Shown here: one piece after another, positions 1 through 11,018 of the stretch | Layout of the letters: each line of letters starts with the position of its first letter | Position numbering within the stretch: the first letter of the stretch is position 1 | Assembly: GCA_037042915.1 (NCBI GenBank) | Contig: CM073193.1 | Location: 2,294,001-2,358,000 of the forward strand | DNA length: 64,000 bases | Direction of reading: 5' to 3' | DNA from: Auricularia sp. M13 | Taxonomy: Eukaryota; Basidiomycota; Agaricomycetes; Auriculariales; Auriculariaceae | Program-made: the position numbers and the translations under genes | The notes under the pieces: generated by a model | What the model saw: the letters and a program-made list of their open reading frames with translations, nothing else | What the model was told of the DNA's origin: nothing | Database searches by the model: none

Positions 1-1386
1 GGGGCGGGCGAGGCGGGTTTGGCCGCTGGCGCGGGCGAAGCGGGTTTAGCTGCAGGCGCAGGTGCTGCGTTATGGCATGAGTGACTACCTCGACCAACGA
101 GGGCGTGGACGCACCAGGTTTACCGTTCGACTTTGCGGGCGCAGGCGCAGGTTTCGGCGGCGGCGCCTCATCGTCGTCGCTGTCCTTTTCCCAGTCATCG
201 GGCGAGTCATCGCCGTCGGCGGCAGGTGTAGGCGGTTGCGGCGCTGGCGACTTGCTTGCTTGAGCGTCGTCCTCGCTGTCCGTCGCGTCCCACCCGTCTT
301 CAGATTCGGACTCCTTCGCAGGCGCGGCGGGGGAGGGCGCGGCCTCTTCTTCTTCGATAGGCTCGGGCGGCTCTGCGGCCACGCTCGCGCTGTCTGCTAC
401 AGAGGAAGCAGCGGCGGCGGCGGCGGCGGCGGGCTTCTTCTTCTTGGAGCCGTACGAGACCTTCTTGCTCTTGGGCGCCGCGCCCTGCTGGAGGCCCTCG
501 ATGATGACGCCCGAGTCGAGCAGGGCCTTCCGCCGTATTTCTGCGGCGGCGCGCTCCTCCTTCTGCTTCTTGGTGAGCAGGCGGCCCTCCTTCTTTGCGA
601 TTTCTCGCTTCTCCTGCAGTGGGAATGTAGTACATAAGCGAGTGTATATCGAGTGAAATAAAAACGGTCGAGACGTGCCTTCTCGCGCTCCTTCTTGCGC
701 TGCTTCGCCTCCTCGCGCAACCGCTCCTCCTCGGCCGCCCGGCGCTCCTCCTCCTCGATGCGTTTGCGCTCCTCCTCCTCGCGCCGCCGCGCCTCCTCCT
801 CCGCCAGCCGCTTCGCCTCGAGCGCAGCGCGCATGGCCGCAATGCCAGCAGGCACCTTGCCGCCCGCAGGCAGCTTGGGCGCCGGCTCCTCCTTCGCCGC
901 GCCCGCCTTTTTCTTCTTCTTCTTCTTGTTCTTGCCGCCGGCAGCGCCGCCCGCGCCGCCCTCGTCCTCGTCGTCAGAGCCTGCATCCGCTGCCGGCTCA
1001 GGCGCGGGCGCGGGCTCAGGCGCCGGTGCTGCGGGCGCCGCTTTGGCCTTCTGCGCGGCCTTCTTTTTCTTCTTCTTGTCGGCTTTGGTCGCAATGCCGG
1101 AGCCAGGCGCGCCGCCGTCGTCCGAGTCGTCGTCGTCGTGCTGCGCGGCCGGTGCTGCTGGCGCGGGCGCAGGCTCGGGCTCGGGCTCGGGCGTGGCTGC
1201 CTGCTGCTTCTGCGCCTTCTTCTGCGCGGCCTTCTTGGCCTTCTTGCTGTTGGCGGGCTGCGTGCCGAGCGCGTCGTCCGAGTCGGCGCCGCCAGCAGCA
1301 GCTGCAGGCGCACCGCCGAACTCGTCGTCGTCGTCCGCAGTGAAAAAGTCGGCGGCGCCGCCCTTCTTCTTGTTCTTGGGTGCCAT
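1..1386 (-). CDS. FUN12: Translation initiation factor eIF5B, N-terminal part (runs off the window)
   Basis: This is the 5' part of the GTPase that joins ribosomal subunits at the end of translation initiation in the cytoplasm. Three exons are visible: 1386-679, 613-124 and 64 to beyond position 1. The protein begins MAPKNKKKGG and has alternating acidic, Lys-rich and Ala/Pro-rich stretches. It then shows the family signature KVPAGIAAMRAALEAKR, a long Glu/Arg/Lys coiled coil, and EGRLLTKKQKEER followed by RRKALLDSG, as in yeast Fun12. The GTPase domain lies outside the window. Intron 1 (614-678) fits the frame only with a GC donor. Intron 2 (65-123) is GT-AG, phase 1. The low-complexity, charged N-terminus is usual for the family. 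Identity is secure; the exon 3 frame rests on composition (PAPAAKPASPA). Confidence 0.9.
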
Positions 1387-1645
1387 CGATTAGATACTGC
1401 GCAAGTGGGTACGCGGTACGCGGGCAAGGGGAGCGTGCGGTGTCGCGGTCGCCGCCGGTGTCAAGTAGCAGAACAAATAAAGCACAGGCGCCGCCGCTGA
1501 CTTGGACAACGGTCAACACCCGCTGCCGGCTCACGCTTCCGAGTCTGCATGCGTGCACAATTCCTGAACAGCAAGTCATGCTGTGTATCGGATTCATGGT
1601 ATTATGTAGGTAGCAATGAACAAAAAAAAAAGCATGCGGCAACGA

Positions 1646-2541
1646 CTACTGGTTCTTCTTCTGCGCCGACACGGGCTTGAAGCTCTCGCTCGTCAGCGGG
1701 CTCTTGATGGTCGCAATCGTCGCGATGCCGAACAGGAGCAGCGGCACCAGCAGGCCCAGGGTAACGAGCAGCACGATGATGATGGCGGGCGTGAGCAGCT
1801 GGTAGCGCGCCAGAATGCCGCCCTTGGGCGCGCTGCTGGGCGCACGCGTGCCGACGAGCACGACGAGGTGCGACGGGTGCTCTGCGAGCTTCTGCGCGAG
1901 TTCCGAGGCTGCGGGGTCGTCGTCGGTCAGCACTGCGCTCGCAGTCTCAACTGAACGAACGGAACGCACTGGCAGCGACGACCTCGGCACGGCGCGCGGA
2001 CCCGCCGTGCGACTGGATGGGCCGCGTCTTGAAGTGGACAACGTGCTTGCCGCCCGGGCTGGGGCTGCGGCGGTCACGCCCGCACGCGCGGTCGATGCTG
2101 GCGGGCAGCTCTGCCAGCCGCCCGGACGGCGCGACGACGTGCGGCACGAGCGCGCTGGACGGCGCGCCTGCTATGGCGGTCGAGAGCGGCGACGAGGCGG
2201 GCAGCAGCTGCAGGTCGGAGAGGTGCAGCTGAGACGGCCGTTAGCAACGCCCGGGTGCTCGTGCTCGGTGGACGCACGCCAGGAGAGTGCACGACAAAGA
2301 TCGTGTCGTGGTCGCAGAGGCCGGACGTCGACGCCAGCTGGTCCGCGACGCTGTCGGCGGACGGCATGCCCGTGTGCGCCGTGTTCAGTGACCATGTCCT
2401 GGACGCCCGGTGAGCAGCGCGCAGCTTGCAGCGTTCCCGCAATTGGGCTTACGACTCAGTGGACCATGCCACGACCGGGTACGAATTGCTGAATGCCAGC
2501 GCCGCACCCGCGAAAACTGAAATGACGGCAAGTGAGCGCAT
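1646..2541 (-). CDS. BIG1/VOA1-like type I membrane protein (V-ATPase accessory family)
   Basis: The chosen start gives a clean signal peptide (MRSLAVISVFAGAALAFSNS). A lumenal domain with PVVAWSTES and CDHDTIFVVHSPG follows. The C-terminal block has one strong membrane span (about QLLTPAIIIVLLVTLGLLVP) and a short cytoplasmic tail. This layout matches fungal BIG1/VOA1 proteins, ER membrane proteins linked to V-ATPase assembly and cell-wall glucan synthesis. Exons read as 2541-2453, 2398-2278 and 2228 to about 1990, then a last exon ending at 1646. The last intron has two possible acceptors; the one preceded by GCTGACC is preferred. The family call rests on architecture and the terminal span. 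Exact biochemical function is not readable from the sequence. Confidence 0.65.
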
Positions 2542-2894
2542 TGGGAACGAGGTGAGGACCGTACAGACTCCGACATTGCCTCTTGCTTTCAACGCACAAC
2601 TTCGCCGTGGAGTGGACGCGTGATTCGACACTCACTGTGTCAGCTGTAACCTGGCGAAGAGCTGACAGACATGAGCGGCCTGCTGAACAATCTGCATACG
2701 ACACGGGCGAGGGCATTTCAATGATATCTCTTCATCTTGGCCAGCCATAGTCGACGCCAGGTTCTCGAGGAAGACCGGCGGGCTATCCAAGCTCTTCATT
2801 TGCGATGCGTGTGACTTGACGACAAGGTACGCGAGCAGGATACTCATAGGTTACTCATTCGCATAGTGCATACAATGATACAACAGTAATACGT
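2542..2894. other. Short intergenic region upstream of the BIG1-like gene
   Basis: This is the space between the stop of the dehydrogenase gene and the start of the BIG1-like gene, both on the minus strand. It should hold the promoter of the second gene. I see no conserved coding or repeat signal in it. Confidence 0.4.
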
Positions 2895-3822
2895 CTACCA
2901 GGGTACCTCGTTTCCTTCGTAATCGAGGAACTTGCCCGCATGGCTCTTGTCGATGCTCTCGTACACTTTGATATGCTTCGTCACGGTGGGCGCGAGCTCC
3001 AGCGGCGCCCATTGCGAGCCCAAATCTGTGGAAGTTCCGACATCCCAATGAGCTCAAAACCTTCGTGGTCCACGCAGTTGACTTACCCGTCTTGATCCAG
3101 CCGGGGTCGAACGCGATGGTGGTCAGGTCGGGGAACTGCTTCGTGACCTTGTACGTCTAAAGCCAGTCCACGGGGCCTTGTATCAGTGGACACGCTCACG
3201 GCCATAATGAAGGACGGGGACGTGACGCACGAGCATATTCTGGGCGGCCTTCGCGATAGAATAGCTTGCAGCCTTCGTGCCGAGGTCTGCGCCGATGCTG
3301 CCGAGGCCAGAGGACACGTTCACCACGACTTTGCGCGCGCCGGCGCGTACAAGCGGGAGGAAGGCCTGGTACACGCGCAGTGTGCCGATCACGTTCGTTT
3401 CGAACTGGTGGCGCAGCTCTTCGGGTGTCGCTTTGTCAATCTCGTCCAGGACGGCCTGCTCGCGGTCACCGGTCAGCATGGCTTCCGGTACTGATATGCG
3501 AGACGCACGATGCCGGCGTTGTTGACGAGATAGTCGATGCCGCCACCGGCGACGAGCGCCTTCGTCTGCTCGACGGCGGCGCGGACGGACTCCTCCGACG
3601 TGATGTCGAGCGGGACGACGTCGATGCCCGGTATCGCGGTGAGCGCGCTCGCCGTGGCCGGGTTGCGGCACGACGCGATGATCTTGTTCTTCTTGTCGGC
3701 TGCGAGCTGGCGCACGGTCTCCAGACCGATTCCGCGCGACGTTCTGTGCGCTAACGGTGAGAACACGTTGTTTGCGGAAAGGCACGCATACAGACGCACC
3801 CTGTGATGAACCAGACGGGCAT
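2895..3822 (-). CDS. Short-chain dehydrogenase/reductase (classical SDR)
   Basis: This NAD(P)-dependent oxidoreductase has a Rossmann fold. After joining exons the protein starts MPVWFITGTSRGIGLETV, so the cofactor-binding TGxxxGIG motif is created across the first intron. It continues with a DIT motif, VNNAGI, NVSSG and the catalytic YSIAK (Tyr and Lys three apart), and ends FLDYEGNEVPW. Five exons are inferred. The introns are GTGCGT...CACAG near 3740-3798, a 53-nt intron near 3450-3503, one with a TTTAG acceptor near 3160-3210, and one starting GTAAGT near 3087. It resembles the C-factor-like SDRs common in fungi. Its substrate cannot be told. Confidence 0.85.
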
Positions 3823-4603
3823 TGTAGTAGCAGGTATGTTGGGAATCTGGAAAGTCGCTTGGACGCAGTTTAAATAGTCTGAATCGTGCGCTGCTGATTC
3901 AGCCGATGCGTCAGCAGCACGAAGCTCGTGTCTGGGCTATGCTTACCACGCACGCGAGCTCGCAATTTGATGGATGCACTGCGGTTTTGCCATCTCAAGC
4001 CTTGCCACTTGGCCTCAAGTCGCCATCGATATGGGTCTGGCTTTCAAAGCCTCAGTTTCGCGCACACCGTAAGCTCACACTCCCGGAGGCGCTGAGATGC
4101 GGCGACAAGAGCCTTGGAGCATAAGTTCCAAATCGCATCGGGATCGACATCCCAAGCTGAGCGCTGAAGGGGGGTGTCTGGGAAAGACTCCGAGGAGCAG
4201 GAGCCTGCGTGCAGGTCCGAGAGCGAGAGAGCCGCCACGCCGCTGCGCGTACCCAGCAAGTCTGAGACAACTAGCTGGGGTGTGATGAATTGTATCTGGA
4301 CAAGCATTATCGCTTCGCGCTGCACGCTCCGTGGTCTTTGTCTTAACAGTGAGTTCCAATGGCGTACGGTAACACACACAACTCGGGAATATGGCCCCGG
4401 ACGCGAGCCTCATAATCTCATTGGAAGATGTCGGCTGGCCAGCGCGTAGAAGAAACACGACGGACAGACGGGCGATTCTTCAAAGAAGAGGTAACAACGA
4501 AGGGCCGTGTGCACGACAATGCCAAAGTAACGAGCCCGGAAGTCGTCGAATGTCGTCCGCGAGTCTCTGTAGCGGTATACGTATGCTGTCCCCACGCACC
4601 CCA
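3823..4603. other. Intergenic region between the SDR and SDA1 genes
   Basis: This 780-bp stretch has only short overlapping frames on both strands with no family motif and no splice-linked continuity. It contains the SDR gene's upstream region and the 3' flank of SDA1. I see no repeat or RNA gene in it. Confidence 0.4.
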
Positions 4604-7165
4604 CTACTTGTACGCCTTCTTGGCGCGGTCGATATGCGCGCGCAACTTCTTCTGCTTGTCCCGCAAGCTCGCCTTCTTCTTGCCCTTGACGGCGCCAGAG
4701 GCGAGGATCATCATGATGGGCTTGTTGCGCGCCTTCTCGCGGTTCGTCGAGCTGCTCGGCGTGTCCTTGGTCTTCTTGCCCTTGAGGCTGCCGAAGCGCT
4801 CGCGGCCCTCGCGGCCCTTCGCGATGCTCGCCATGCGCTCCTCGTAGTCCGCCTTCGCCTTCTTGCGCGGCCCGAGGATCTCGCCCTCCGAGAGGAAGCC
4901 CGCGGCGCTGTCGTCTATGGACGCGACGGCGGGGCCCTTCTTGCGCTTTTTCGACGCCCCGTTCGGCGCAGCGGCGGCGTCGCCTTGCGCCCGCAGCTCG
5001 GCGAGCTTCGCAAAGTCTGCTGGCGTGAGGATCTGCGGCGCGATGAGCATCGGTCCGTTAGTATCGTGAGCGAGACAGAACGGACTTTGGTGGTGAGCAG
5101 CGTCGACGGGTCTTTCGGCTCGGCGGGCGGGGCGGGCGGCGGCGGTTTCGGCGCCTCGTCGTCGCTGTCGGAGACGACGATGTCCTCGCCGTCGCTCTCG
5201 ACGTTGATCCAGCCCTCGGACTCGGAGTCGCTCTCCGACTCATCCGACTCGACGTCCCAGTTTTTCCAGTCGTCCTCGTCACCCTCGCCGCCTTCCTCCT
5301 CCGCACGGAGCGCATTGAGGTGCTCCTCCAGTAGCTGCACAATGTGATCAGGAAACAGAAAACGCCAGAAGAGTGTTCACGGACCTCGAGCCCCTCGATC
5401 CGCTCCATAGGCTTGGGCGCATGGCCATACGGCAGCGCATGCTTCTCCTCGCCCAGGCCCATCGCCGCGTCCTTCCCGCGCTCGCGGCGCTTGAGCAGGC
5501 CGGGGTTGACCTCGCGGTACAGCGCGAGCAGGCCGCGCGAGGCGGTGACGACGCCCTTGTCGCGGCTCTTGCGGTACTCGACGAGGTCGCCCAGGAGGTC
5601 CTCCTCCATCGCCCACGGCTGGCGGCGGCACACCTCGCGGATCGCGTTGATGCCGGCCGCGATGACCTCGGGCGCGACGCCCGGGTGCACGAACTCGTGC
5701 GCGAGCTTGCGCAGCACGGGCGTCAGCGCGTCCGGCGGCGTCAGGTCGTGCACGGACTGCGCGAGCGAGACGAGGATCAGCGTTACTTGCAGCTGGTGGT
5801 ACGTCAGGTAGCTGCGGCGCAGCGTCAGTCGTCAGTGGCGTTGACGGTGGGAGGGAAGGGGGTTATGCACCGGACGATGTAGGTGTAGAAGCCGAGCACG
5901 CAGAGCTTGTGCGCGCCCATGACGCGGCTGAGCAGCTGCAGATGCAGGATCTTGTGGTCGAGCGAGTACAGCTTGTCGTGCCGCTGCAGCTTGTCGTACA
6001 GCTTCTCGGCGAACGTCTGCGGGTCGTTGATGAGCTGCAGCGCGGGGAAGTTGACGCTCGTCTTTGTCTTGTCCTTGCCGCGTTTCTGCACTGACATGAG
6101 GATGGGCGACAGCGGCGAGTGGGGTGGGTGCGCACTTTCCGCGACACCTTGGCGGCCTTTGCGATCTTCTTGTCGCCGCTGCGCGTCTTTTTCTTGATCG
6201 TGCGCTGGTGCTGCAGCTTTTTCATGTCTGGGCCCTGCAATGCGAGTTATTTTGTGTGTGTGGCCAGACTGGAATGGGATAACGCGCCTCGACTTCTGAC
6301 TCTTCGTCGTCCTGGTCGTTTTCACCAAGGAAGAAGTGCATGGACGCGCTTTGTACCTTGACGTTGGGATGCATGCAGCCGAGCGCGACAATGGCGACCG
6401 ATTTGTTGTCGTTCCTGCGGATTTCCAGTGTGAGCAGGAGGATAGTCGTTCAGTCGACAGCGGACTCACCAGACGCCCGTCTTCCAAAGCTCCTTGGTGA
6501 GCAAGACGGCCCACAGCGCCTCGCCACCGGAATTTCCCTCAGGGCCGGCATCCGCGCGCGCCTTGCCCTTGTCGCCGACGACCTGGGCGTCCATGCCGCG
6601 CTCGAGCATGGCGAAGAGCATGGCCTGCACAGCGCGGTTGAGGCGCATGTTTTTCGTCTTTGCGTTCGCGGTCTTGAGGTCGGAGAGGATGGTCTGGCGG
6701 ATGAGCGAGCGCAGCGGGGCGGCGCGGGCGCGGGCGAGCAGCGGGAAGAGGGTTTTGAGCAGGTCGATGGAGGACACGACGTCCTTGTTGCGCAGCATGA
6801 CGAGGTTGTGCACGATGCTCAGGCGCAGGTCGGGCGACAGCAGCGCGAAATGCTCGAGCAGCAGCGCGGACAGATGCGTCGGGAAGTCCTTGGTGTCGTT
6901 GGGATAGCACGGCGAGACCTACAGCGCATATATTCAGCATATATTATATATGCAGATTAATTAAATATCATAAAACCTGAGCAATAAAGGTCAGGAGCTC
7001 GCGGAAATTATTAGACTTGTCGTCTGCGTTGAGATGGAATATTTCGCGGAGCGAATTGTAATGCGCCCATTGCTGGAGAAACTCTTCCCTGTATGCGCCG
7101 GGGTCGCGTTTGATCAGGTTCTGGAGCTGGGGAAGGTTGGCGGTGAGCAGCAGTCCGCGACCCAT
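4604..7165 (-). CDS. SDA1: SDA1, 60S ribosome biogenesis and export factor
   Basis: SDA1 is a nucleolar/nuclear factor needed for late 60S pre-ribosome maturation and export. The N-terminus ([20 protein letters not shown], then [11 protein letters not shown]) is followed by helical-repeat exons with [20 protein letters not shown] and [20 protein letters not shown]. An acidic segment around 5130-5320 ([15 protein letters not shown]) precedes the Lys-rich tail [19 protein letters not shown], ending IDRAKKAYK at 4604. This domain order fits the family. At least six exons are separated by 45-90 nt introns; the first intron (about 6920-6975) is unusually AT-rich. The Met at 7165 is chosen because homology starts there, although the frame opens further upstream. 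Confidence 0.9.
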
Positions 7166-7681
7166 GACTGGCACTGTCCAGGGTACGGGCACGGCCGTTT
7201 CCGGACAACTTACGGCGGGTGTTTGCCCGCGGCCCATAGCTATTCCTTGCCACCTGACCCTCCTGCTCCCCGCCGTCCATCGCGCTCTGAGTACCACCTA
7301 TTGCTGAGAAATGTATTGTAATGCGCTTGACATCGCCCGCGGTGTTGCTCGGGCTTCTCGATATCACGGTGTTTCATCACAAATATGTACATTGGAGCAT
7401 GAGTCACAAATCTTCAAGCGAGTGATCCTAAACACTTTTCTGAATGTCAGCGCCAGGCTCTCAGCCTGCATTGAGTCTGAGACGTCTAGACGCTGAGATC
7501 GAGCAGGTCGAGATGGAAGTAGAATTTGATATGTGCGTGGAGGATGGTAAGCGTCGAGCGGGAAACTGGAAGGGCAGTCCGATCGGAACAGAGTAGCAGC
7601 AGCAGCAGGAGAGTAAGAGCCGTCGTATGTACAGTAACAGCGTACCGAAAGTAGAAGATGGCATCTTCGTCTCGCGGCGAA
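7166..7681. other. Intergenic region between SDA1 and the V-ATPase subunit D gene
   Basis: This stretch is presumed to hold the SDA1 promoter and the 3' untranslated region of the V-ATPase gene. No coding signal other than short frames was seen. A run of CAG/CTG-type triplets lies near 7593-7605. Confidence 0.4.
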
Positions 7682-8596
7682 TTAGAAGATAACGTCCTCG
7701 TCCTTGGTCGCGAGCAGGTTGCCCGTCCCGGGCTCGCCGTCGTCCACGAGCTGGTGGGCGGGCGGAGCATCTTGCAGCGCTTTGAGGCGGTCTGCCTCGA
7801 GCGCGTCGCGCTTCTTCTTGCCCTGTACCTTCTTCAATCTGAAAGTGCGGTCAAAAGGCGAGAAGGGAAGGGAAAACAGCACTTGCCTGAAGAACTCCTC
7901 GCGGTCCATCTCGTCGAGCTCGGAGATGATGAAGTTGATGGTGTTTTCGAGGCGGGGGATGATGACGTGCTCGATGGCGTTCACGCGCCGGTTCGTCGCG
8001 CGGATGACCTCGTCAAGCACGGTGAACGCGGTCTGCAGCGACGCGAGCTCGACGAGCGTCTCGACCGCCTTTGCGTACACCTCCTTTGCCCGTAGGACCT
8101 GCTGGCCGCCGCGTCCGAGGCCGGTTAAATTGAAGTCTGCGAGAAGTCAGCTCAGCGGGCAATGGAGCGAAGTCGGACGCACCGCTCCCTTGGACGCGCT
8201 CGACCTCGAAGGCGGGGATGGTGACGCCTGATACGTTCTCTTGGCGGGCCTTGACCCTGAATGCGGCGTTCTTGGCCTGCTCCTGGACGAGGTAGGAGAT
8301 GTCGCCGGCGGCGTAGGTGACCTCTGCTAGCGAGAAGGACGCGAGCTGCATGACCCGGCCCATCTTGCGCTTCGCCTGCCAGGACGAGGAGTGTGAATTC
8401 AATGCACAATGCAGATATACGCAACCCAACGCACCTCGTCCACCTTCCTTAGAATATCTCTGAACCGCATCATAAGCGCATCGCGCTTCTTGGCCAGCAG
8501 CGAGTGGCCGGTCTGCGCGCCCTTGAGCCGCAGCTTAGTGTTGCCCAGCGCCATCCGCGTCGGGAAGACGTTCTCGCGCGCGCCCTGGCCTGACAT
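7682..8596 (-). CDS. VMA8: V-type proton ATPase subunit D
   Basis: Subunit D forms the central rotor shaft of the V1 sector, coupling ATP hydrolysis to proton pumping at vacuole and endomembranes. The start [21 protein letters not shown] with [20 protein letters not shown] is a family signature. Exons continue with [18 protein letters not shown], then [17 protein letters not shown], then [32 protein letters not shown], and the C-terminal [14 protein letters not shown]. The protein ends ATKDEDVIF at 7682. Introns lie near 8400-8440, 8130-8190 and 7840-7890. The length and the two long helices match the family. It shares a 112-bp divergent promoter region with the nucleolin-like gene. Confidence 0.93.
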
Positions 8597-8708
8597 GGCG
8601 ACGACGGCGACGGGGTAGTGGCGGCGTCAGACTCGGAGACCGCTGGAGGCAGAGTCGGGGATTGCCGGTAGCCTCCCTCCTCCGCTCCTCCTGAAAATTT
8701 TCGCAACG
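8597..8708. promoter_or_regulatory. Divergent promoter between V-ATPase D and the nucleolin-like gene
   Basis: Only 112 bp separate the two start codons, so both genes must start transcription from within this segment or from overlapping sites. No TATA box is obvious. Co-regulation of the two growth-related genes is an inference. Confidence 0.5.
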
Positions 8709-10458
8709 ATGGGCAAGAAATCCGCTGCCGCAGCCGCGCCCGCCTCCGCGTCCAAGAAGACCGTCGACAAGCCGGCCAAGAACGGCAAGGTCAGTGACCC
8801 CAGCCCTTTGTATGCTCTGCCCGCCGCTGCTCACCGTTGTGCGCGCCGCAGTCAAAGACGAAGGCCGCGCCGCCGCCCAAGAAGGCAGACAGCTCGAGCG
8901 ACGACTCGTCCGACGACTCCTCGAGCGAGGACGAGAAGCCCAAGGCCGCCCAGGTCAAAAAGGCCGCCGCCGCCAACAAAAAGGCCGCCGCCTCGTCGTC
9001 CGACTCCGACTCGTCCGACTCGGACGCCGCGCCCGCGCCCGCCAAGGCCCCGGCGTCTGCAAAAAAGCCCGCCGCTGGGAAAAAGGATGTGAGCGCATCC
9101 TCCAGCGATTCGTCCGACTCGGACTCGGAAGACGAGAAGCCTGCAAAGGCAAACCCAAAGGCTGCGCCTGCTGCCAACGGCAAAAAGGCTGCGCCCGCGC
9201 CTGCAGCGAATGGGAAGAAGGCGGCCGCTGCTGCTGCGGCAGAGTCCAGCTCGAGCTCGAGCTCGGACTCGGACGACTCGTCTTCTGAGGACGAGCCGCC
9301 CGCAAAGGCAACAAAAGCTAACGGCAAGGCGCTTGCGAAGAAGGCCGAGTCGACCGACGACTCTGACTCGTCCGACGAGGACGAGGACGAGAAGCCCAAG
9401 GCCAAGGCTGCGGCGAATGGCAAGGCCGCGAAAAAGGACGAGTCGTCCAGTGACTCTGACGACTCGTCCGACGATGAGGACGGGGATGGTGATGTGCAGA
9501 TGAAGGACGCGTCTGCTGCTGCTGCGCCAGCCAAGGGTGAGCATTTTTTTTTTTCTTCCTTGCTACAGTTCTCGGAACTGACAATGTAATCCTAGGGAAG
9601 CGCAAAGCAGAGGAAGACGCCGCGCCGCCGTCGAAAAAGGCCAAGGTCGACGGCGCCGCAGAGGGTGGCGAGGAGGTCAAGAGCATCTTTGTCGGCCGTT
9701 TGTCGTGGAACGTCGACGATGAGTGGCTCAAGACCGAGTTCGCCGAGGCCGGCGAGGTCGTGAGCGCGCGCGTGCAGATGGACCGCCAGACGGGCAAGTC
9801 CAAGGGCTTTGGCTATGTCGAGTTCGCCGACGCCGCGTCGGCGAAGAAGGCCGTCGAGACGATGAACGGCAAGGAAATCGACGGCCGTCCGGTCAACCTC
9901 GACCTCGCGACGCCGCGCGGCCCGCCGAACCCGGACCGCCGCGCAAAGGCATTCGGCGACGCGCGCAGCGAGCCGAGCGCGACGCTGTTCGTCGGCAACC
10001 TCGCGTTCAGCGCGACGCAGGACGCGCTGTGGGAGGTCTTCGGCGCCGTGGGCGAGGTCGTGAACGTGCGCGTGCCGACGGACCGCGACAGCGGGAACCC
10101 GAAGGGCTTCGGCTACGTCGAGTTCGCCGACGTCGACACCGCGACCAAGGCGCTCAACCAGCTCAACGGCTCCGACTTCGAGGGCCGCAACCTGCGCCTC
10201 GACTACTCGGGCCCGAAGCCCGAGAACGGCGGCGGCGGATTCGGCGGGGGCCGTGGGGGCGGACGCGGGTTCGGCGGCGGCGACCGCGGCGGCCGCGGGG
10301 GAGGACGCGGGGGCTTCCGTGGGGGCCGTGGGGGCGACCGCGGCTTTGGGGGTCGTGGGGGCGGCCGTGGCTTTGGCGGCGACCGCGGTGGACGCGGGCG
10401 CGGCAACCCGCGCTCGGGCGCGTTCACCGAGTCGCGGGGCACGAAGACGACGTTCTGA
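8709..10458 (+). CDS. Nucleolin/NSR1/Gar2-like nucleolar RNA-binding protein
   Basis: This predicted nucleolar protein acts in pre-rRNA processing. Exons are 8709-8789, 8852-9536 and 9596-10458. Order: a Lys/Ala-rich start, six or so acidic Ser/Asp/Glu blocks separated by Lys/Ala stretches (CK2-like SDSDSSD), a basic KRKAEED segment, RRM1 (SIFVGRLSW as RNP2, SKGFGYVEF as RNP1), RRM2 (TLFVGNLAF and PKGFGYVEF), and a C-terminal RGG domain of FGGGRGGGRG repeats ending SRGTKTTF. This is the full nucleolin/Nsr1/Gar2 architecture. The intron starting at 9537 has a ten-T run after its GTGAGC donor. The extreme repeat content explains the long shadow frames on the other strand. Confidence 0.9.
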
Positions 10459-11018
10459 TCTGATCTGACCTGACCTGACCGTTGCAGCTCATCCCCATCC
10501 CTCATCCATGCATGCTTTCTTTCCGTCTTGGATCCTTACCTACCGTTACACTGACAGCTATGCTCTCGCTCGCCTACTCCCGCACGTCTATGCCCGTCGC
10601 ACCAAAAACGCTTGTTCATCGCTGCAGCTCGAGCCTCCGGGGCCCGAACCGAGACACGTATATGTATTAGGGACACAACCATACGCATATACAGTCTCGA
10701 GCCATCTTCATGCACATCGCATCGCATCCTTTTCGTCGCGGTCGTCGTCATCGCCATGTAATGAGAGTGTGAGAGTCGGGCAGGACGATTAAGTATGTAA
10801 GTAAGGACAACAACAGACAGGACAGGAAAGGAAAGGAAACGAAGAAAGCATCCATGAGCAGGCAGGCAGGCAGGCGGGAACTCGATAACTGAACGACTTG
10901 AATTAATTAGTGGGTTGGGTTGGTTGGCGGGCGGCGTTGGTATTTTGAGCGAGGCTTGCTTGGTATTCTGTCTTGGGACAACGGAAGCTGACGCACGGTC
11001 CCGGTTGTGCATTTGAGA
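10459..11018. other. Convergent intergenic region with simple repeats
   Basis: This is the 3' flank of the nucleolin-like gene and of RIC8, which converge here. It holds short tandem runs: GATCT/GACCT units just after the stop codon, GGCA units near 10860-10875, and GGGTT/GGTTG near 10912-10927. I see no gene in it. Confidence 0.45.

Noticed and set aside
695-1393. Long Ala/Ser-rich plus-strand frame
   Set aside because: It is a shadow of the Lys/Glu/Ala-rich eIF5B coding strand.
2632-2847. Small minus-strand gene upstream of BIG1-like
   Set aside because: 71 codons with no motif, lying in the expected promoter region.
4391-5347. 318-codon plus-strand frame
   Set aside because: It overlaps SDA1 exons in antisense, has no domain, and results from GC-rich codon bias.
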